The notes beneath the pieces were generated by a model, which saw only the letters and a list, made by a program, of their open reading frames with translations, ran no database searches and had not been told where the DNA came from. DNA of 64,000 nucleotides, taken from the NCBI RefSeq assembly GCF_001553785.1, contig NZ_LOJP01000001.1, positions 979,657-1,043,656 of the forward strand. The letters run 5' to 3'. This DNA comes from Actinoplanes sp. TFC3. GTDB taxonomy: Bacteria; Actinomycetota; Actinomycetes; Mycobacteriales; Micromonosporaceae. This document shows, piece by piece, positions 47,161-57,798 of the stretch (position 1 is the stretch's first letter; each line of letters begins with the position of its first letter). The position numbers were made by a program, and so were the translations under genes.

Positions 47161-47990
47161 TGCAGCTGCCCCACCCGGTCCTTGGTCGTGAACACCGTGG
47201 TCGCGCACCAGACAACCATGACAAGCGCGGCGAGAACCACTGCCAGCAGGGCCCACGCCACCACGGTCCACCACTGCGGTGCGCACGAGAAGGCGAACAG
47301 GCGGCCCGCCGCGGTGAGGCTCACTCCGGCCAACGGGATCGCGATCAGCAGGCCCACCGCGCCGACGACCGCACCGGCCGAGCGCCGGCGCAGCGCGTCA
47401 TCGGCGGAAACCTCGCCGAACCGTGGGCGTCGCACGACGGTGTGCAGGGCGGCGTACGCCATGCCGAGCCCGATCAGCACGACAACCGCTACCGCAACGG
47501 TGTAGTACGAGCCCGGCCACGGTCCGTGAGCCTCGACCAGGTCGGGCGTGCATTGGCGGCCGAGCGAACGCCCGGCGCGTCCCCTGTCGTCCGGCTGCCC
47601 GGCGGCCGTCGTGGCGCACAGCACCAGCAGAAGGAGCCCGCCACTGGCTGCGACGGCCGTGCTCAGCGCGCGAGGCAGGTAGTTCCGGATGCGGCGGACT
47701 TCAAGGGTGGCGGTACGGGTGGGCCCGTCCGGACGCCGCATCAGAAGCTCACCGACGAGAACCCCGGTGAGCGCGCACCAGGCGAACAGGGGTGCGGCGA
47801 GCAGCAGGCCGCTGCCGAGGCCGCCGGATCGTGCGGTTATGACGGCGATGACCAGGCCGATCCCCACTCCGGCCCACCGGGGCAGCGCGGTCGGCATCCC
47901 GGCTGGTCGGCGCCAGAGCCAGACAGCCAGAAGGCTCAGCAGGACACCGGCCCCGGCGAGGGCCAGCAGTATTACCGGGAGCAGTGTCAT
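47157..47990 (-). CDS. Polytopic membrane protein co-transcribed with GntR regulator
   Basis: The 277-residue protein has about seven hydrophobic helices (roughly 4-26, 39-60, 62-84, 108-132, 163-186, 205-225, 242-265). The 134-160 segment carries two isolated polar stretches with a Cys (RQCTPDL). No known transporter motif is visible. AAAGGAG precedes the ATG. It is the first gene of a two-gene operon with the regulator; the perfect inverted repeat at 48000-48023 overlaps its Shine-Dalgarno. Function unknown. Confidence 0.85.
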   Translation of the reverse strand: MTLLPVILLALAGAGVLLSLLAVWLWRRPAGMPTALPRWAGVGIGLVIAVITARSGGLGSGLLLAAPLFAWCALTGVLVGELLMRRPDGPTRTATLEVRRIRNYLPRALSTAVAASGGLLLLVLCATTAAGQPDDRGRAGRSLGRQCTPDLVEAHGPWPGSYYTVAVAVVVLIGLGMAYAALHTVVRRPRFGEVSADDALRRRSAGAVVGAVGLLIAIPLAGVSLTAAGRLFAFSCAPQWWTVVAWALLAVVLAALVMVVWCATTVFTTKDRVGQLQ

Positions 47991-47999
47991 CGTCGCTCC

Positions 48000-48023
48000 T
48001 TTGTGTCAGACGGGTGACACAAA
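48000..48023. promoter_or_regulatory. Operator 1: TTTGTGTC-N8-GACACAAA
   Basis: A perfect inverted repeat; counted inward, the arms are 9 bp (TTTGTGTCA-N6-TGACACAAA). It overlaps the Shine-Dalgarno region of the membrane-protein/GntR operon. Likely GntR binding site. Confidence 0.72.
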
Positions 48024-48041
48024 TAGTGGCCGCGACGGGAG

Positions 48042-48065
48042 CTTGTGTCAACTGGTCGATACAAG
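48042..48065. promoter_or_regulatory. Operator 2: CTTGTGTC-N8-GATACAAG
   Basis: Same architecture and spacing as operator 1 with one mismatch between arms. Its centre is 42 bp from that of operator 1, about four helical turns, so both lie on the same DNA face. It lies just upstream of the predicted -10 box (TACGTT, 48090-48095) of the M1 peptidase gene. Confidence 0.68.
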
Positions 48066-48101
48066 TCGGTGTTCCCGGCGGAGGAGACGTACGTTGGGGG
48101 C

Positions 48102-49517
48102 ATGCGGGCTGGGATGGCGGCGGTGATGGTGGCTGTGCTCGCCGTGGGCGGGTGCACCGGGGACGACGGGTCGCCCGGGACCGCGCCGAGCAGTCAGCCG
48201 CCGCCGAGCTTCGCGCCGGGAGCAGACGGCGCCGGTGATCCGTACTTCCCGACGTACGGCAACGGTGGGTATGACGTCGCCGGATACGACCTCGACCTGC
48301 GCTACGACCCGAAGACCGGGCTGTTGAACGGCACCGCGAACGTTACGGCCACCGCCACCCAGGACCTGTCGAGCTTCAACCTCGACCTGGCCGGGCTCGC
48401 GGTCAGCAAGGTCAGCATCGGCGGTCAGCCGGCCACCAGCAAGGCCGTGCAGGACGAGCTGACGATCACGCCGGCGGCCGGGATCGTCAAGGGCACCAGC
48501 TTCACTGTCACGATCGACTACGGCGGGCGGCCTGAGCCGTTGAGCAATGATGCGCTGGGGGATGGGGGCTGGCTTCGTACCAACGATGGCGCCTTCGCCC
48601 TGGGGCAGCCCGAATCGGCGAGCACCTGGTTCCCGGTGAACGATCATCCGTCCGACAAGGCGACCTTTGCCCTGGCGATGACCGTGCCGGACGGGGTCGA
48701 GGCGATCAGCAACGGGGTGCCGGGGGAGCGCAGCACCGCTGGCGGCTGGACGACGTGGCGGTGGAGCGAGGCCAAGCCAATGGCCAGCTACCTCGCTACC
48801 GTCGTCATTGGACAGTACCGGGTGACCACGTCGACGCATGACGGGAAGCCGTTGATCACCGCCGTTCCGGAGTCGTTGCCGGCGAACGGGCCGGCCGCCC
48901 GGTCGATGACGCTGACCGGGGAGATCGCCGACTTCCTGGTCACCCGGTTCGGGCCCTACCCGTTCGACTCGTACGGCGGGGTGGTCATCGATGACGACCG
49001 GGTCGGCTATGCGCTGGAAACCCAGTCGCGGCCCGTGTACGGCAACGTCTTCTTCCGCAGCAGCACCAATCCCACGGTGGTAGCGCACGAGTTGGCGCAT
49101 CAGTGGTACGGCGACAGCGTTGCCCTCGAACGCTGGCAGGACATCTGGTTGAACGAGGGCTTTGCCACGTACGCGGAATGGCTCTGGCTCGAACACAAGG
49201 GTGAGCGGACCACCCAGCAGTCGTTCGACGCAGCCTTCGACGGTTTCGACTGGAAGACGCCGACCGGTGATCCGGGGCGGGACCAGATCTTCGGCGACGC
49301 CGTCTACCAGCGCGGCGCGATGCTCGTGCACGCCCTCCGCAAGACCATCGGTGACCAGGCGTTTTTCGCGCTGCTCAAGTCCTGGCCGGCCGAGCACCGC
49401 GACGGCAACGCGACCACCGCCGACTTCATCGCGGCGGCCGAACGGGCAGCCGGCCGCGACCTGAAGGGCTTTTTTCGCCAGTGGCTCGAAAACAAGACTG
49501 CACCCACACGGCCCTAG
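48102..49517 (+). CDS. M1-family metallopeptidase lipoprotein (intact zinc site)
   Basis: The 471-residue exported lipoprotein has a lipobox (AVGGC, Cys18), a beta-rich N-terminal domain and a thermolysin-like domain. The exopeptidase motif is GYALETQ (Glu306), the zinc motif HELAH (His329, Glu330, His333) with third ligand in NEGFATY (Glu352), and a catalytic-Tyr region YQRGAM. It should be an aminopeptidase acting at the cell surface. The ATG at 48102 follows TACGTT by 6 nt (leaderless); an upstream in-frame GTG would disrupt the signal peptide. Divergent from the GntR operon and probably controlled by operator 2. Confidence 0.93.
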   Translation: MRAGMAAVMVAVLAVGGCTGDDGSPGTAPSSQPPPSFAPGADGAGDPYFPTYGNGGYDVAGYDLDLRYDPKTGLLNGTANVTATATQDLSSFNLDLAGLAVSKVSIGGQPATSKAVQDELTITPAAGIVKGTSFTVTIDYGGRPEPLSNDALGDGGWLRTNDGAFALGQPESASTWFPVNDHPSDKATFALAMTVPDGVEAISNGVPGERSTAGGWTTWRWSEAKPMASYLATVVIGQYRVTTSTHDGKPLITAVPESLPANGPAARSMTLTGEIADFLVTRFGPYPFDSYGGVVIDDDRVGYALETQSRPVYGNVFFRSSTNPTVVAHELAHQWYGDSVALERWQDIWLNEGFATYAEWLWLEHKGERTTQQSFDAAFDGFDWKTPTGDPGRDQIFGDAVYQRGAMLVHALRKTIGDQAFFALLKSWPAEHRDGNATTADFIAAAERAAGRDLKGFFRQWLENKTAPTRP

Positions 49518-49533
49518 CAGGCGTCTACTAAGT

Positions 49534-50907
49534 GTGCGAGGCGTGTTGGCAGGTGCCGTTGTCCTGATGCTGGCCGGTTGTTCGGCCGGGGACAGCGTAT
49601 CGTCGGCTGTCCCCGCTACGGCCTTCAAACCCGGCTCCACCAGGGGAGACGACCCCTACTTCCCGGCTCATGGCAACGGCGGCTACGACGTCCGCGATTA
49701 CCGGCTCAAGCTTGCTTTCAACCCGGCAACCGGCCGGCTCGACGGCACGGCCACCATCACCGCGACCGCCACGCAGGACCTGTCACGCCTCAGCCTCGAC
49801 CTCACCGGCCTCACCGTGAGCAGCATCACCATCGACGGTCAGCCGGCCCCGAGCACCACCTCCGGGGGCAAGGTGACGATGACGCTGCCGACCGGCATCC
49901 GGCACGGCCGTTCGTTCACCGCGAGCCTGCGATACAGCGGCCGGCCTGCCGCGACGCACGAGGGCGGGTGGCGCACGAGCAAGGATTTTTCGTACGTCCT
50001 CAGCGCCCCCACCTCCGCCGCTTCCTGGTTCCCGGCCAACGACAAGCCCTCGGACAAGGCGTCGTTCGCCGTCGAAGTGACCGTCCCCAAGGGGCTGACG
50101 GTGATCAGCAACGGCTCGCTGCGCGGGCGCGCCGACCAGCACGGCCGGACGACCTGGCGCTGGCACGAGCCCACGCCGATGGCCCCGCACCTGGCCTACG
50201 TGGCGATTGGGAAGTACCGCCTCGCCACCACCACACACCGCGGAAAGCCGGTGATCACGGCGGTTCCCCCGTCGATGCCGGCCAAAGTGCTCGCCCGCAC
50301 CGGCGAGATCGCCGACTGGTTCGAGGGGCTGTTCGGCGCCTACCCGTTCGACTCCTACGGCGGCGTCGTGGTGGACGACCCGCAGTTCTCCACCACCGCG
50401 GCGACCCAGACCCGCCCCCTGTACGGCGCCCAGACCCTGACCGGCGAGCCCTCGAACACCACAGCGGTGGTCGCCCGCGCCGTGGCCAGCCAGTGGTTCG
50501 GGGCCAGCGTGACACCGCAGCGCTGGCCGGACATCTGGCTCAGCGAGGGCTTCGCCACGTACGCGCAGTGGCTGTGGACCGAGCACGACGGCGGTGACAG
50601 CGTCGAATCCGTCGTGCAGCAGCGCTACTCCACCTACCCCTGGCAGGTCCTGCGGGCCACCGACCCGGGCGCCGGTCACCTGCTCTCCTCCGGCCCCTAC
50701 GACCGGGGCGCGATGACCCTGCACGCGCTGCGCCGGCTCATCGGGGACGAGGTGTTCTTCCAGCTACTGCGCTCGTGGGCGGCCGAGCATGCCCACGGCA
50801 CCGCCACTACCGCCCAGTTCGTGCGCGCCGCCGAGAAGGCCTCCGGTCAGCGGCTCAACGATTTCTTCGACGTGTGGCTCTCCGGCGCCTACCGCCCTAC
50901 TTATTGA
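49534..50907 (+). CDS. M1-peptidase paralogue lacking the zinc-binding motif (pseudoenzyme)
   Basis: The 457-residue lipoprotein (lipobox MLAGC) is a tandem duplicate of the preceding gene, colinear along its whole length. Where the active copy has HELAH, this one has RAVAS (315-319), and the GYALE motif is replaced by STTAA. The third-ligand region LSEGFATYAQWLW (Glu338) and the Tyr region PYDRGAM are kept. It can bind neither zinc nor a peptide N-terminus in the normal way, yet its frame is open and its fold residues are conserved, so it may be a binding protein or a regulator of its twin. It follows 16 bp after the twin and overlaps the convergent LCP gene by 11 bp. Confidence 0.92.
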   Translation: MRGVLAGAVVLMLAGCSAGDSVSSAVPATAFKPGSTRGDDPYFPAHGNGGYDVRDYRLKLAFNPATGRLDGTATITATATQDLSRLSLDLTGLTVSSITIDGQPAPSTTSGGKVTMTLPTGIRHGRSFTASLRYSGRPAATHEGGWRTSKDFSYVLSAPTSAASWFPANDKPSDKASFAVEVTVPKGLTVISNGSLRGRADQHGRTTWRWHEPTPMAPHLAYVAIGKYRLATTTHRGKPVITAVPPSMPAKVLARTGEIADWFEGLFGAYPFDSYGGVVVDDPQFSTTAATQTRPLYGAQTLTGEPSNTTAVVARAVASQWFGASVTPQRWPDIWLSEGFATYAQWLWTEHDGGDSVESVVQQRYSTYPWQVLRATDPGAGHLLSSGPYDRGAMTLHALRRLIGDEVFFQLLRSWAAEHAHGTATTAQFVRAAEKASGQRLNDFFDVWLSGAYRPTY

Positions 50908-51973
50908 TCAGCTTCGGGTGGGCCCGCAGGAACGGTCCGGGCTTATTGGCGGCGACCGCTTTCAGGTAGGCGCGCCCGTCGGCCAGGAGCTGCTCACCGA
51001 GGTACCCGCCGCCGCTGATCACCGAGTCCCCGGGCAGGCTCACCATGGTCACTCCGGCGGGGGTCAGGTCGCGCAGGGCGTACGCGTATTCCGCGGCAGG
51101 GCGATCCCCGGTCACCAGAAGCGCATTCCCGAGTGCCTTGATCACGCCGGTCAGCTTGGCCGCGTCGGTGGCCAGCCCGGCGTTCCCGGCCTGGGTGAGC
51201 AGCGCCTTGACGAGCTGACGCTGGTGTCGCTGGCGGTCGTAGTCGCCGTTCGGCAGGCCGTAGCGCTGCCGCGCGTAATCGATGGCCTGCCAGCCCGTGA
51301 GCTTGCGGGTGCCGGGCAGGTAGACCGCCTGCGGGCCCAGATAGTCGCCGCCACCGGGCGCGAGGGGCCGCAAGGAGCCATCGGGTTTGCGGTGATGGGA
51401 CAGCACTTTCTGGTCGATCGTCAGCGTCACCCCGCCCAGGGCGTCGGTCAGCTTGCTCAACCCGCCAAAGGTCAGGATCGCCCCGGCCTGAAACTTCTTG
51501 ATCCCCGTGTACGCCGAAATGGTCTTCGCCAGCAGCGCGTACCCCTTCAGCGGGTCGGCTTTGCCGGTGCCGGGCACCTCGGCGCCATAGCTCATCGCCT
51601 CGGTGAGCTTGTGCCGCCCATGCCCGGGGATGTCCACCCGCAGGTCCCGGGGCAGCGAGGTCAGATAGCCGTTCGTCAGCCCCGCGTCGACGTGCAGCAG
51701 CATGATCGCGTCGGCGTGCGGCTGCCAGTCCGGGACGCTGACCCGGGTGTCCACGCCGATGATCAGCAGGTCGAGCGGGCCGGTGAGGTCCGCACCCGGG
51801 CTCGGGCTGGGACCCGCGCTGGGGCTCGCCGCCGGCGTGCTGGGTAGCGCTGACGGCGCAGGCTTTTCGCCAGCCGCGCGGTCGGAGGAACGCACCGCGA
51901 AAGCCACGCCCAGCCCGGCCAGCAGGACCACGACTACCGCCGCCGCCACCCAGAGCACCGTCTTGGTCCGCAT
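50897..51973 (-). CDS. LytR-CpsA-Psr (LCP) family protein
   Basis: The 358-residue protein has an N-terminal helix (about 7-27), a Pro/Ser-rich linker and an extracytoplasmic LCP domain: LDLLIIGVDTR, HADAIMLLHVD, SLPRDLRVDIPGHG, LGGVTLTID and the Arg-rich loop DYARQRYGLPNGDYDRQRHQRQ. LCP enzymes attach polymers such as arabinogalactan or teichoic acid to peptidoglycan. TAGGGT lies 6 nt before the ATG (leaderless). Divergent from the first subtilisin. Confidence 0.93.
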   Translation of the reverse strand: MRTKTVLWVAAAVVVVLLAGLGVAFAVRSSDRAAGEKPAPSALPSTPAASPSAGPSPSPGADLTGPLDLLIIGVDTRVSVPDWQPHADAIMLLHVDAGLTNGYLTSLPRDLRVDIPGHGRHKLTEAMSYGAEVPGTGKADPLKGYALLAKTISAYTGIKKFQAGAILTFGGLSKLTDALGGVTLTIDQKVLSHHRKPDGSLRPLAPGGGDYLGPQAVYLPGTRKLTGWQAIDYARQRYGLPNGDYDRQRHQRQLVKALLTQAGNAGLATDAAKLTGVIKALGNALLVTGDRPAAEYAYALRDLTPAGVTMVSLPGDSVISGGGYLGEQLLADGRAYLKAVAANKPGPFLRAHPKLINK

Positions 51974-52115
51974 GACGGAACCCTAGGCGACCCGATCAAG
52001 CAGCTCAATCGATCACTGTCTCGGTGTGTGGAACGGGGTACGGCAAAACATGAAATTTGTCTTAAGCTGTGCGCCGCGATTCGCCAGGTGAGCGAATCTC
52101 ACGGGGAGGCACGGC

Positions 52116-53873
52116 TTGAAGAAGCATGTCGCACGCCGGCTCATCGCCGGCGCGCTGTCCGTAGGCGTCGTCGCCGCGGCGGCCGGGACCACCACCTGGG
52201 CCAACGCTGACGAGACGCCGGTGCGCCTGGTCATCGGCCTCAAGTCCGGGGCCGACGCGACCGCCTCGGTGCAGGCGGCGTCCGCGCTGGGCGCCAAGCC
52301 CACCAACCTGGTCGCGGCAGCCCAGGAGGCGCTCGCGCCGCTCGGGGCCCGGACCCTCTCGGTCCCCGCGTCCCGGCAGTCGCTGATCATCTCGGCCCTG
52401 CGGCGCGACCCGGACATCGCCTACGTCGAGGTGGACCAGACGGCCAAGGCGCAGGACCTGAAGCCCAACGACCCGGCCTACACCAGCGGTGACCAGCCCG
52501 AGGTGAACAAGGTCAGGCTGCCCGCCGCGTGGCAGAAGACGACCGGCTCGGCCGGCGTCAAGATCGCGGTGCTCGACACCGGCGTGGACCGGGTGGGTGA
52601 CCTCACCGGTGCGGTGGCCGGTGGCTACAACTACTGGGGCATGAACGGCGACACCTCCGACGACAGCGAGGACGGCCACGGCACCGCGGTGGCTTCGCTC
52701 ATCGCCGGGCGCGGCAACGACGGCAAGGGCATCGCCGGCGGTTGCTGGAAGTGCACGATCATCCCGGTCAAGGTGCTCGACGGCGACGGGATCGGCCTCT
52801 ACAGCGACATCGCCAAGGGCATCGTCTACGCGACGAACGTCGGCGCGAAGATCATCAACATGTCGCTGGGTGGCGAGTCGTCCGCCAAGGTGCTGTCCGA
52901 CGCGGTGGCCTACGCCAACTCCAAGGGTGTGCTCGTGGTCGCGGCGGCCGGCAACGACAACAGCACCAAGAAGTTCTACCCGGCGGCGTACCCGGACGTG
53001 GTCGGTGTGGGCGCTACGGCTCGCAACTCCGACGCGCGGGCCTACTTCTCCAACTACAACAAGTCCGGCGACAGCTGGGTCGACCTGGCCGCGCCGGGCG
53101 ACGTGACGGTGATGACCCGCAGCGGCGCGTACGAGTCGGGCTGGCTGGGCACCTCGTTCGCCTCGCCGATCGTGGCGGGCGCGGCGGGCCTGATCAAGTC
53201 GGCTCACCCGGACTACAACAACTGGTCGCTGCAGCGGGCCCTGATCGCCTCCGGCCGCAAGATCGCCTCGAACGGCTGGACCAAGTACGGCATGCTCGAC
53301 GCGGGTAAGGCGGTGACGATCGGCACCGACCGGATTGCGCCCAAGATCAGCGTGCCCACGCCCGGCTATGCCGCATTGGTGCACGGCAAGGTCACGATCA
53401 AGCCCAAGGCCAGCGACGAGTGGTCCGGCGTGAAGTTCGTCGACCTGTACGTCAACGGCAAGTGGAAGGCGCGGGACAGCTCGGCGCCATACCAGTTCAC
53501 CTATGACAGCGGGGTCAACAACGCCAAGGTCACGTTCCTGCTCAAGGCGACCGACAAGGCCGGCAACGTCGGCTCGTCGACCCGGTGGGTGACCGCCGAC
53601 AACATCGCCCCGAGCGTCAAGATCACCAGCGGCCCGAAGAACAACGCCAAGGTGAAGGGCAAAGTGACCATCAAGGCCAGCGCCGCGGACCGCAACGGCA
53701 TCCGCCGCGTCGAGCTGCTGATCAACGGCAAGGTCAAGGCGACCGACACCAAGGCGGCGTACTCACTCAGCTTCAAGGCGGCCAGCCAGCCGAAGAAGAT
53801 GAAGGTGCAGATCCGCGCGATCGACAAGGCCGGCAACGTCAAGACCACGCCGGTGCGCAACTACAAGCGGTAG
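52116..53873 (+). CDS. Secreted subtilisin-like serine protease 1 (S8) with two Ig-like domains
   Basis: The predicted 585-residue exoprotease has a signal peptide ending near TTTWANA, a roughly 75-residue I9-like propeptide (RLVIGLKSG...[10 protein letters not shown]), and a peptidase S8 domain with Asp154 (VLDTGV), His188 (DGHGT), oxyanion Asn280 and Ser347 (GTSFASP). Two C-terminal beta-sandwich repeats follow (about 410-497 and 500-585), each with a VELLxNGK-type strand. A CWKC pair may form a disulfide. The TTG at 52116 has GGGAGG about 7 nt upstream, so a TTG start is well supported. A short inverted repeat ATTCGC-N7-GCGAAT (52079-52097) lies just before the Shine-Dalgarno. Confidence 0.94.
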   Translation: MKKHVARRLIAGALSVGVVAAAAGTTTWANADETPVRLVIGLKSGADATASVQAASALGAKPTNLVAAAQEALAPLGARTLSVPASRQSLIISALRRDPDIAYVEVDQTAKAQDLKPNDPAYTSGDQPEVNKVRLPAAWQKTTGSAGVKIAVLDTGVDRVGDLTGAVAGGYNYWGMNGDTSDDSEDGHGTAVASLIAGRGNDGKGIAGGCWKCTIIPVKVLDGDGIGLYSDIAKGIVYATNVGAKIINMSLGGESSAKVLSDAVAYANSKGVLVVAAAGNDNSTKKFYPAAYPDVVGVGATARNSDARAYFSNYNKSGDSWVDLAAPGDVTVMTRSGAYESGWLGTSFASPIVAGAAGLIKSAHPDYNNWSLQRALIASGRKIASNGWTKYGMLDAGKAVTIGTDRIAPKISVPTPGYAALVHGKVTIKPKASDEWSGVKFVDLYVNGKWKARDSSAPYQFTYDSGVNNAKVTFLLKATDKAGNVGSSTRWVTADNIAPSVKITSGPKNNAKVKGKVTIKASAADRNGIRRVELLINGKVKATDTKAAYSLSFKAASQPKKMKVQIRAIDKAGNVKTTPVRNYKR

Positions 53874-53892
53874 GCAGCTACCAACCTGCACC

Positions 53893-53926
53893 CGGCTCGG
53901 TCCGGCTATTCCACCGGGCCGAGCCG
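53893..53926 (+). terminator. Hairpin after subtilisin 1
   Basis: CGGCTCGGTCCGG (53893-53905) pairs with CCGGGCCGAGCCG (53914-53926), 13 bp with one U-G pair and an 8-nt loop, 20 bp after the stop. No U-run. It ends only 11 bp before the ATG of subtilisin 2. Confidence 0.7.
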
Positions 53927-53937
53927 AGTGTGGCGGC

Positions 53938-55557
53938 ATGATCCTTCGTGCAGCTACGGCCGGACTCCTGATCAGTGGCCTCGCCCTCATCGCAAGTCCG
54001 GCCGTTGCCGCACCGGCCATGGTTTCCCTCGTCGTGGGGGACACGTCGGGCGCGTACACCATCGACGTCCCCGCCGATCAGGTCAGCAAGACCACGACCA
54101 CCCTGGAAAAAGACCCGGATATCGCGTACGTCGAGCCGGATCACATCGCCCGCATCTCCGCGATCACCCCCAATGACCCGGCGTACAAGGATCAGTGGGG
54201 CATCGCCAAGACCGGCGTGAACACCGCGTGGGAAACCACGAGGGGCCGCAGCACCGTCATCGTCGCCGTGGTGGACACCGGCGTCACCGCGATCCCCGAC
54301 CTCGCCCCGCGGCTGCTGCCCGGCCACGACTTCGTCAACAACGACGACAACGCCACCGACGATCAGGGCCACGGCACGATGACCGCCGGCGTGATCGCCG
54401 CCACCGGCAACAACGGCACAGGCATCGCCGGCATCTGCTGGACTTGCCGGATCCTGCCGGTCAAGGTGCTCGGCGCGGACGGCTCGGGCAGCTACAGCGA
54501 GATCGCCAAGGGCATCCGCTGGGCCGCCGACCAGGGTTCCGACATCATCAACCTGTCGCTCGGCGGCGGCGCCGACAGCCAGGTGCTGCGCGACGCCGTG
54601 ACCTACGCGGCGGACAGGGGCTCGCTGGTCATCGCGGCCGCCGGCAACGACGGCAGCGCCACACCGCACTACCCGGCCGCCATCGCGTCGGTACTCGCGG
54701 TCGGCGGCTCGACCGAGGGTGACCTGCGCTATCCCTGGTCCAACTACGGCTCCGACTGGGTGGACATCGCCGCGCCCGGCTGCAACCCGGCGCAGTCAAG
54801 GGCCGGCCTTATCGGCCAGTTCTGCGGCACCTCGTCGGCGACCCCGTTCGTGTCCGGAGTGGCCGCGCTGCTCGCCTCCACCTCGCCCGCGCCCAAGGCC
54901 ACCGACATTCGCAGCGCGCTCACCTCGACCGCCGACGACATCGCCGGGAGCTGGGTGCCCGGCCGGATCAACGCCGCCCGCGCGCTCACGCTGCAGCTGT
55001 CCATGCCGGTGGCCAGCGACATGGTGAAGCCGGTCACGTCGTTCCTCTCGCCGTCCGGGTCGGCCCTGGTCCGCGGCACGGTACCGGTAACGGCTCGCGC
55101 CATCGACAACACCGGCGTCACGAAGGTGGAGCTGCTGGTCAACGGCAAGGTTGCCGGTGTTGACCGCACCGCGCCGTACGGGTTCAGCTGGCGGTCGACC
55201 GGCACGGGAGCCACGCTGGTGCTGCGCGCGACCGACCGTGGAGGCAACGTGGCGACTGCCACCCGTCGCGTGATCGTCGACAACGGGGCTCCGGGCGTAC
55301 GGATCACGCAAGGTCTGAAAAGCGGGACCCACCGGGTGCGCAAGACGAGGTATGTGAGCGCCACCGCCACCGACCGCAACGGCATCCGCAGCGTGGAACT
55401 GCTGGTCAACGGCAAGGTCGTGCAGCGTTCCGCGGGTGCCGCCAAGCGTTTTGCGGTGCCGACGTGGAAGTTCGGAAAGACCCTGACAATCCGGGTTCGG
55501 GCGTACGACCGGGCCGGCAATGCATCGCTGACTCCGGCTCGCAAGTGGTACCGCTGA
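53938..55557 (+). CDS. Secreted subtilisin-like serine protease 2 (S8) with short prosegment
   Basis: The 539-residue paralogue of the preceding protease has a signal peptide ending near AVAAPA, a prosegment of only about 50 residues, and the catalytic residues Asp113 (VVDTGV), His145 (GHGT), Asn237 and Ser299 (GTSSATP). Two C-terminal beta repeats (about 355-445, 447-539) share [15 protein letters not shown] with its neighbour. A CWTC pair is at 167-170 and a further Cys pair lies near 282 and 296. No Shine-Dalgarno is visible before the ATG, and the terminator-like hairpin lies immediately upstream. Confidence 0.93.
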   Translation: MILRAATAGLLISGLALIASPAVAAPAMVSLVVGDTSGAYTIDVPADQVSKTTTTLEKDPDIAYVEPDHIARISAITPNDPAYKDQWGIAKTGVNTAWETTRGRSTVIVAVVDTGVTAIPDLAPRLLPGHDFVNNDDNATDDQGHGTMTAGVIAATGNNGTGIAGICWTCRILPVKVLGADGSGSYSEIAKGIRWAADQGSDIINLSLGGGADSQVLRDAVTYAADRGSLVIAAAGNDGSATPHYPAAIASVLAVGGSTEGDLRYPWSNYGSDWVDIAAPGCNPAQSRAGLIGQFCGTSSATPFVSGVAALLASTSPAPKATDIRSALTSTADDIAGSWVPGRINAARALTLQLSMPVASDMVKPVTSFLSPSGSALVRGTVPVTARAIDNTGVTKVELLVNGKVAGVDRTAPYGFSWRSTGTGATLVLRATDRGGNVATATRRVIVDNGAPGVRITQGLKSGTHRVRKTRYVSATATDRNGIRSVELLVNGKVVQRSAGAAKRFAVPTWKFGKTLTIRVRAYDRAGNASLTPARKWYR

Positions 55558-55577
55558 GGTCGGTAGACTGCCAGCCC

Positions 55578-57131
<1,554 letters not shown>

Positions 57132-57303
57132 CCCCTCTGTGTCCGAGGGCTTTTGGGGCCGGGAGTGCCTCACTCCGGGCGGGGATGAAGCTCCGCGGGA
57201 GCGGTGGGTGGGGGCTGTAGCTACCCAATAGTGGCTGCCGTAGCCGTTGGCGAGCACTGTGGCCGCACCGGGGCCAACTCGGGGCCCGTTGATCAGGCCG
57301 ATG

Positions 57304-57570
57304 TCACGACAGGTTTCCCCACGAGGGATCCTCGGGCGCGACATAGGACGCGGGAGCCGGCGGCGACTCCTCCGGGATGAGGAACCAGATGATCGGGTAG
57401 GCCAGCGCGGCCACACCCCACGTGCCGACGACGAGCACCGCGAAAGCTACGCGGATCAGAACGGGGTCGACCGAGAAGTAGCGGCCGAGGCCGCTGCAGA
57501 CGCCGGCGACGATGCGGTCGTCGAGGGGGCGGCGGAGTTGTTTGTACGGGGCGACAGCCGGTGTGCTCAT
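57304..57570 (-). CDS. Small PspC-domain membrane protein
   Basis: The 88-residue protein has a PspC domain (YKQLRRPLDDRIVAGVCSGLGRYFSVDPVLIRVAFAVLVV) and two hydrophobic segments, ending in a short acidic Pro-rich tail. PspC proteins sense membrane stress or modulate kinases. The ATG at 57570 gives the standard N-terminus; an upstream in-frame start would add 35 unrelated residues. Monocistronic, convergent with guaA. Confidence 0.88.
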   Translation of the reverse strand: MSTPAVAPYKQLRRPLDDRIVAGVCSGLGRYFSVDPVLIRVAFAVLVVGTWGVAALAYPIIWFLIPEESPPAPASYVAPEDPSWGNLS

Positions 57571-57798
57571 GAATCCAGACTCGCCGTCGCGAAGCGGATT
57601 GCCCTCGGTGACCGCCCCGATAACACCCCTGATTCCGGCCCGAGGTCGGGTGAATCTTGTGACGGATACTCCCATTGCACACCGTTACTCACTTGCTGCG
57701 CTTCGTGCGGAGAGCCGCCCTGATCTGCGATTACTGTCGGCTATCGCCCTGTCAGGAATCCGACAGACGTTTCTTGTACTTAACATAAACCGGGCAAG

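Noticed and set aside
49534..50907. Treating the second M1 gene as a pseudogene
   Set aside because: The frame is fully open with an intact signal peptide, lipobox and conserved fold residues; only catalytic motifs changed, so pseudoenzyme is the better term.
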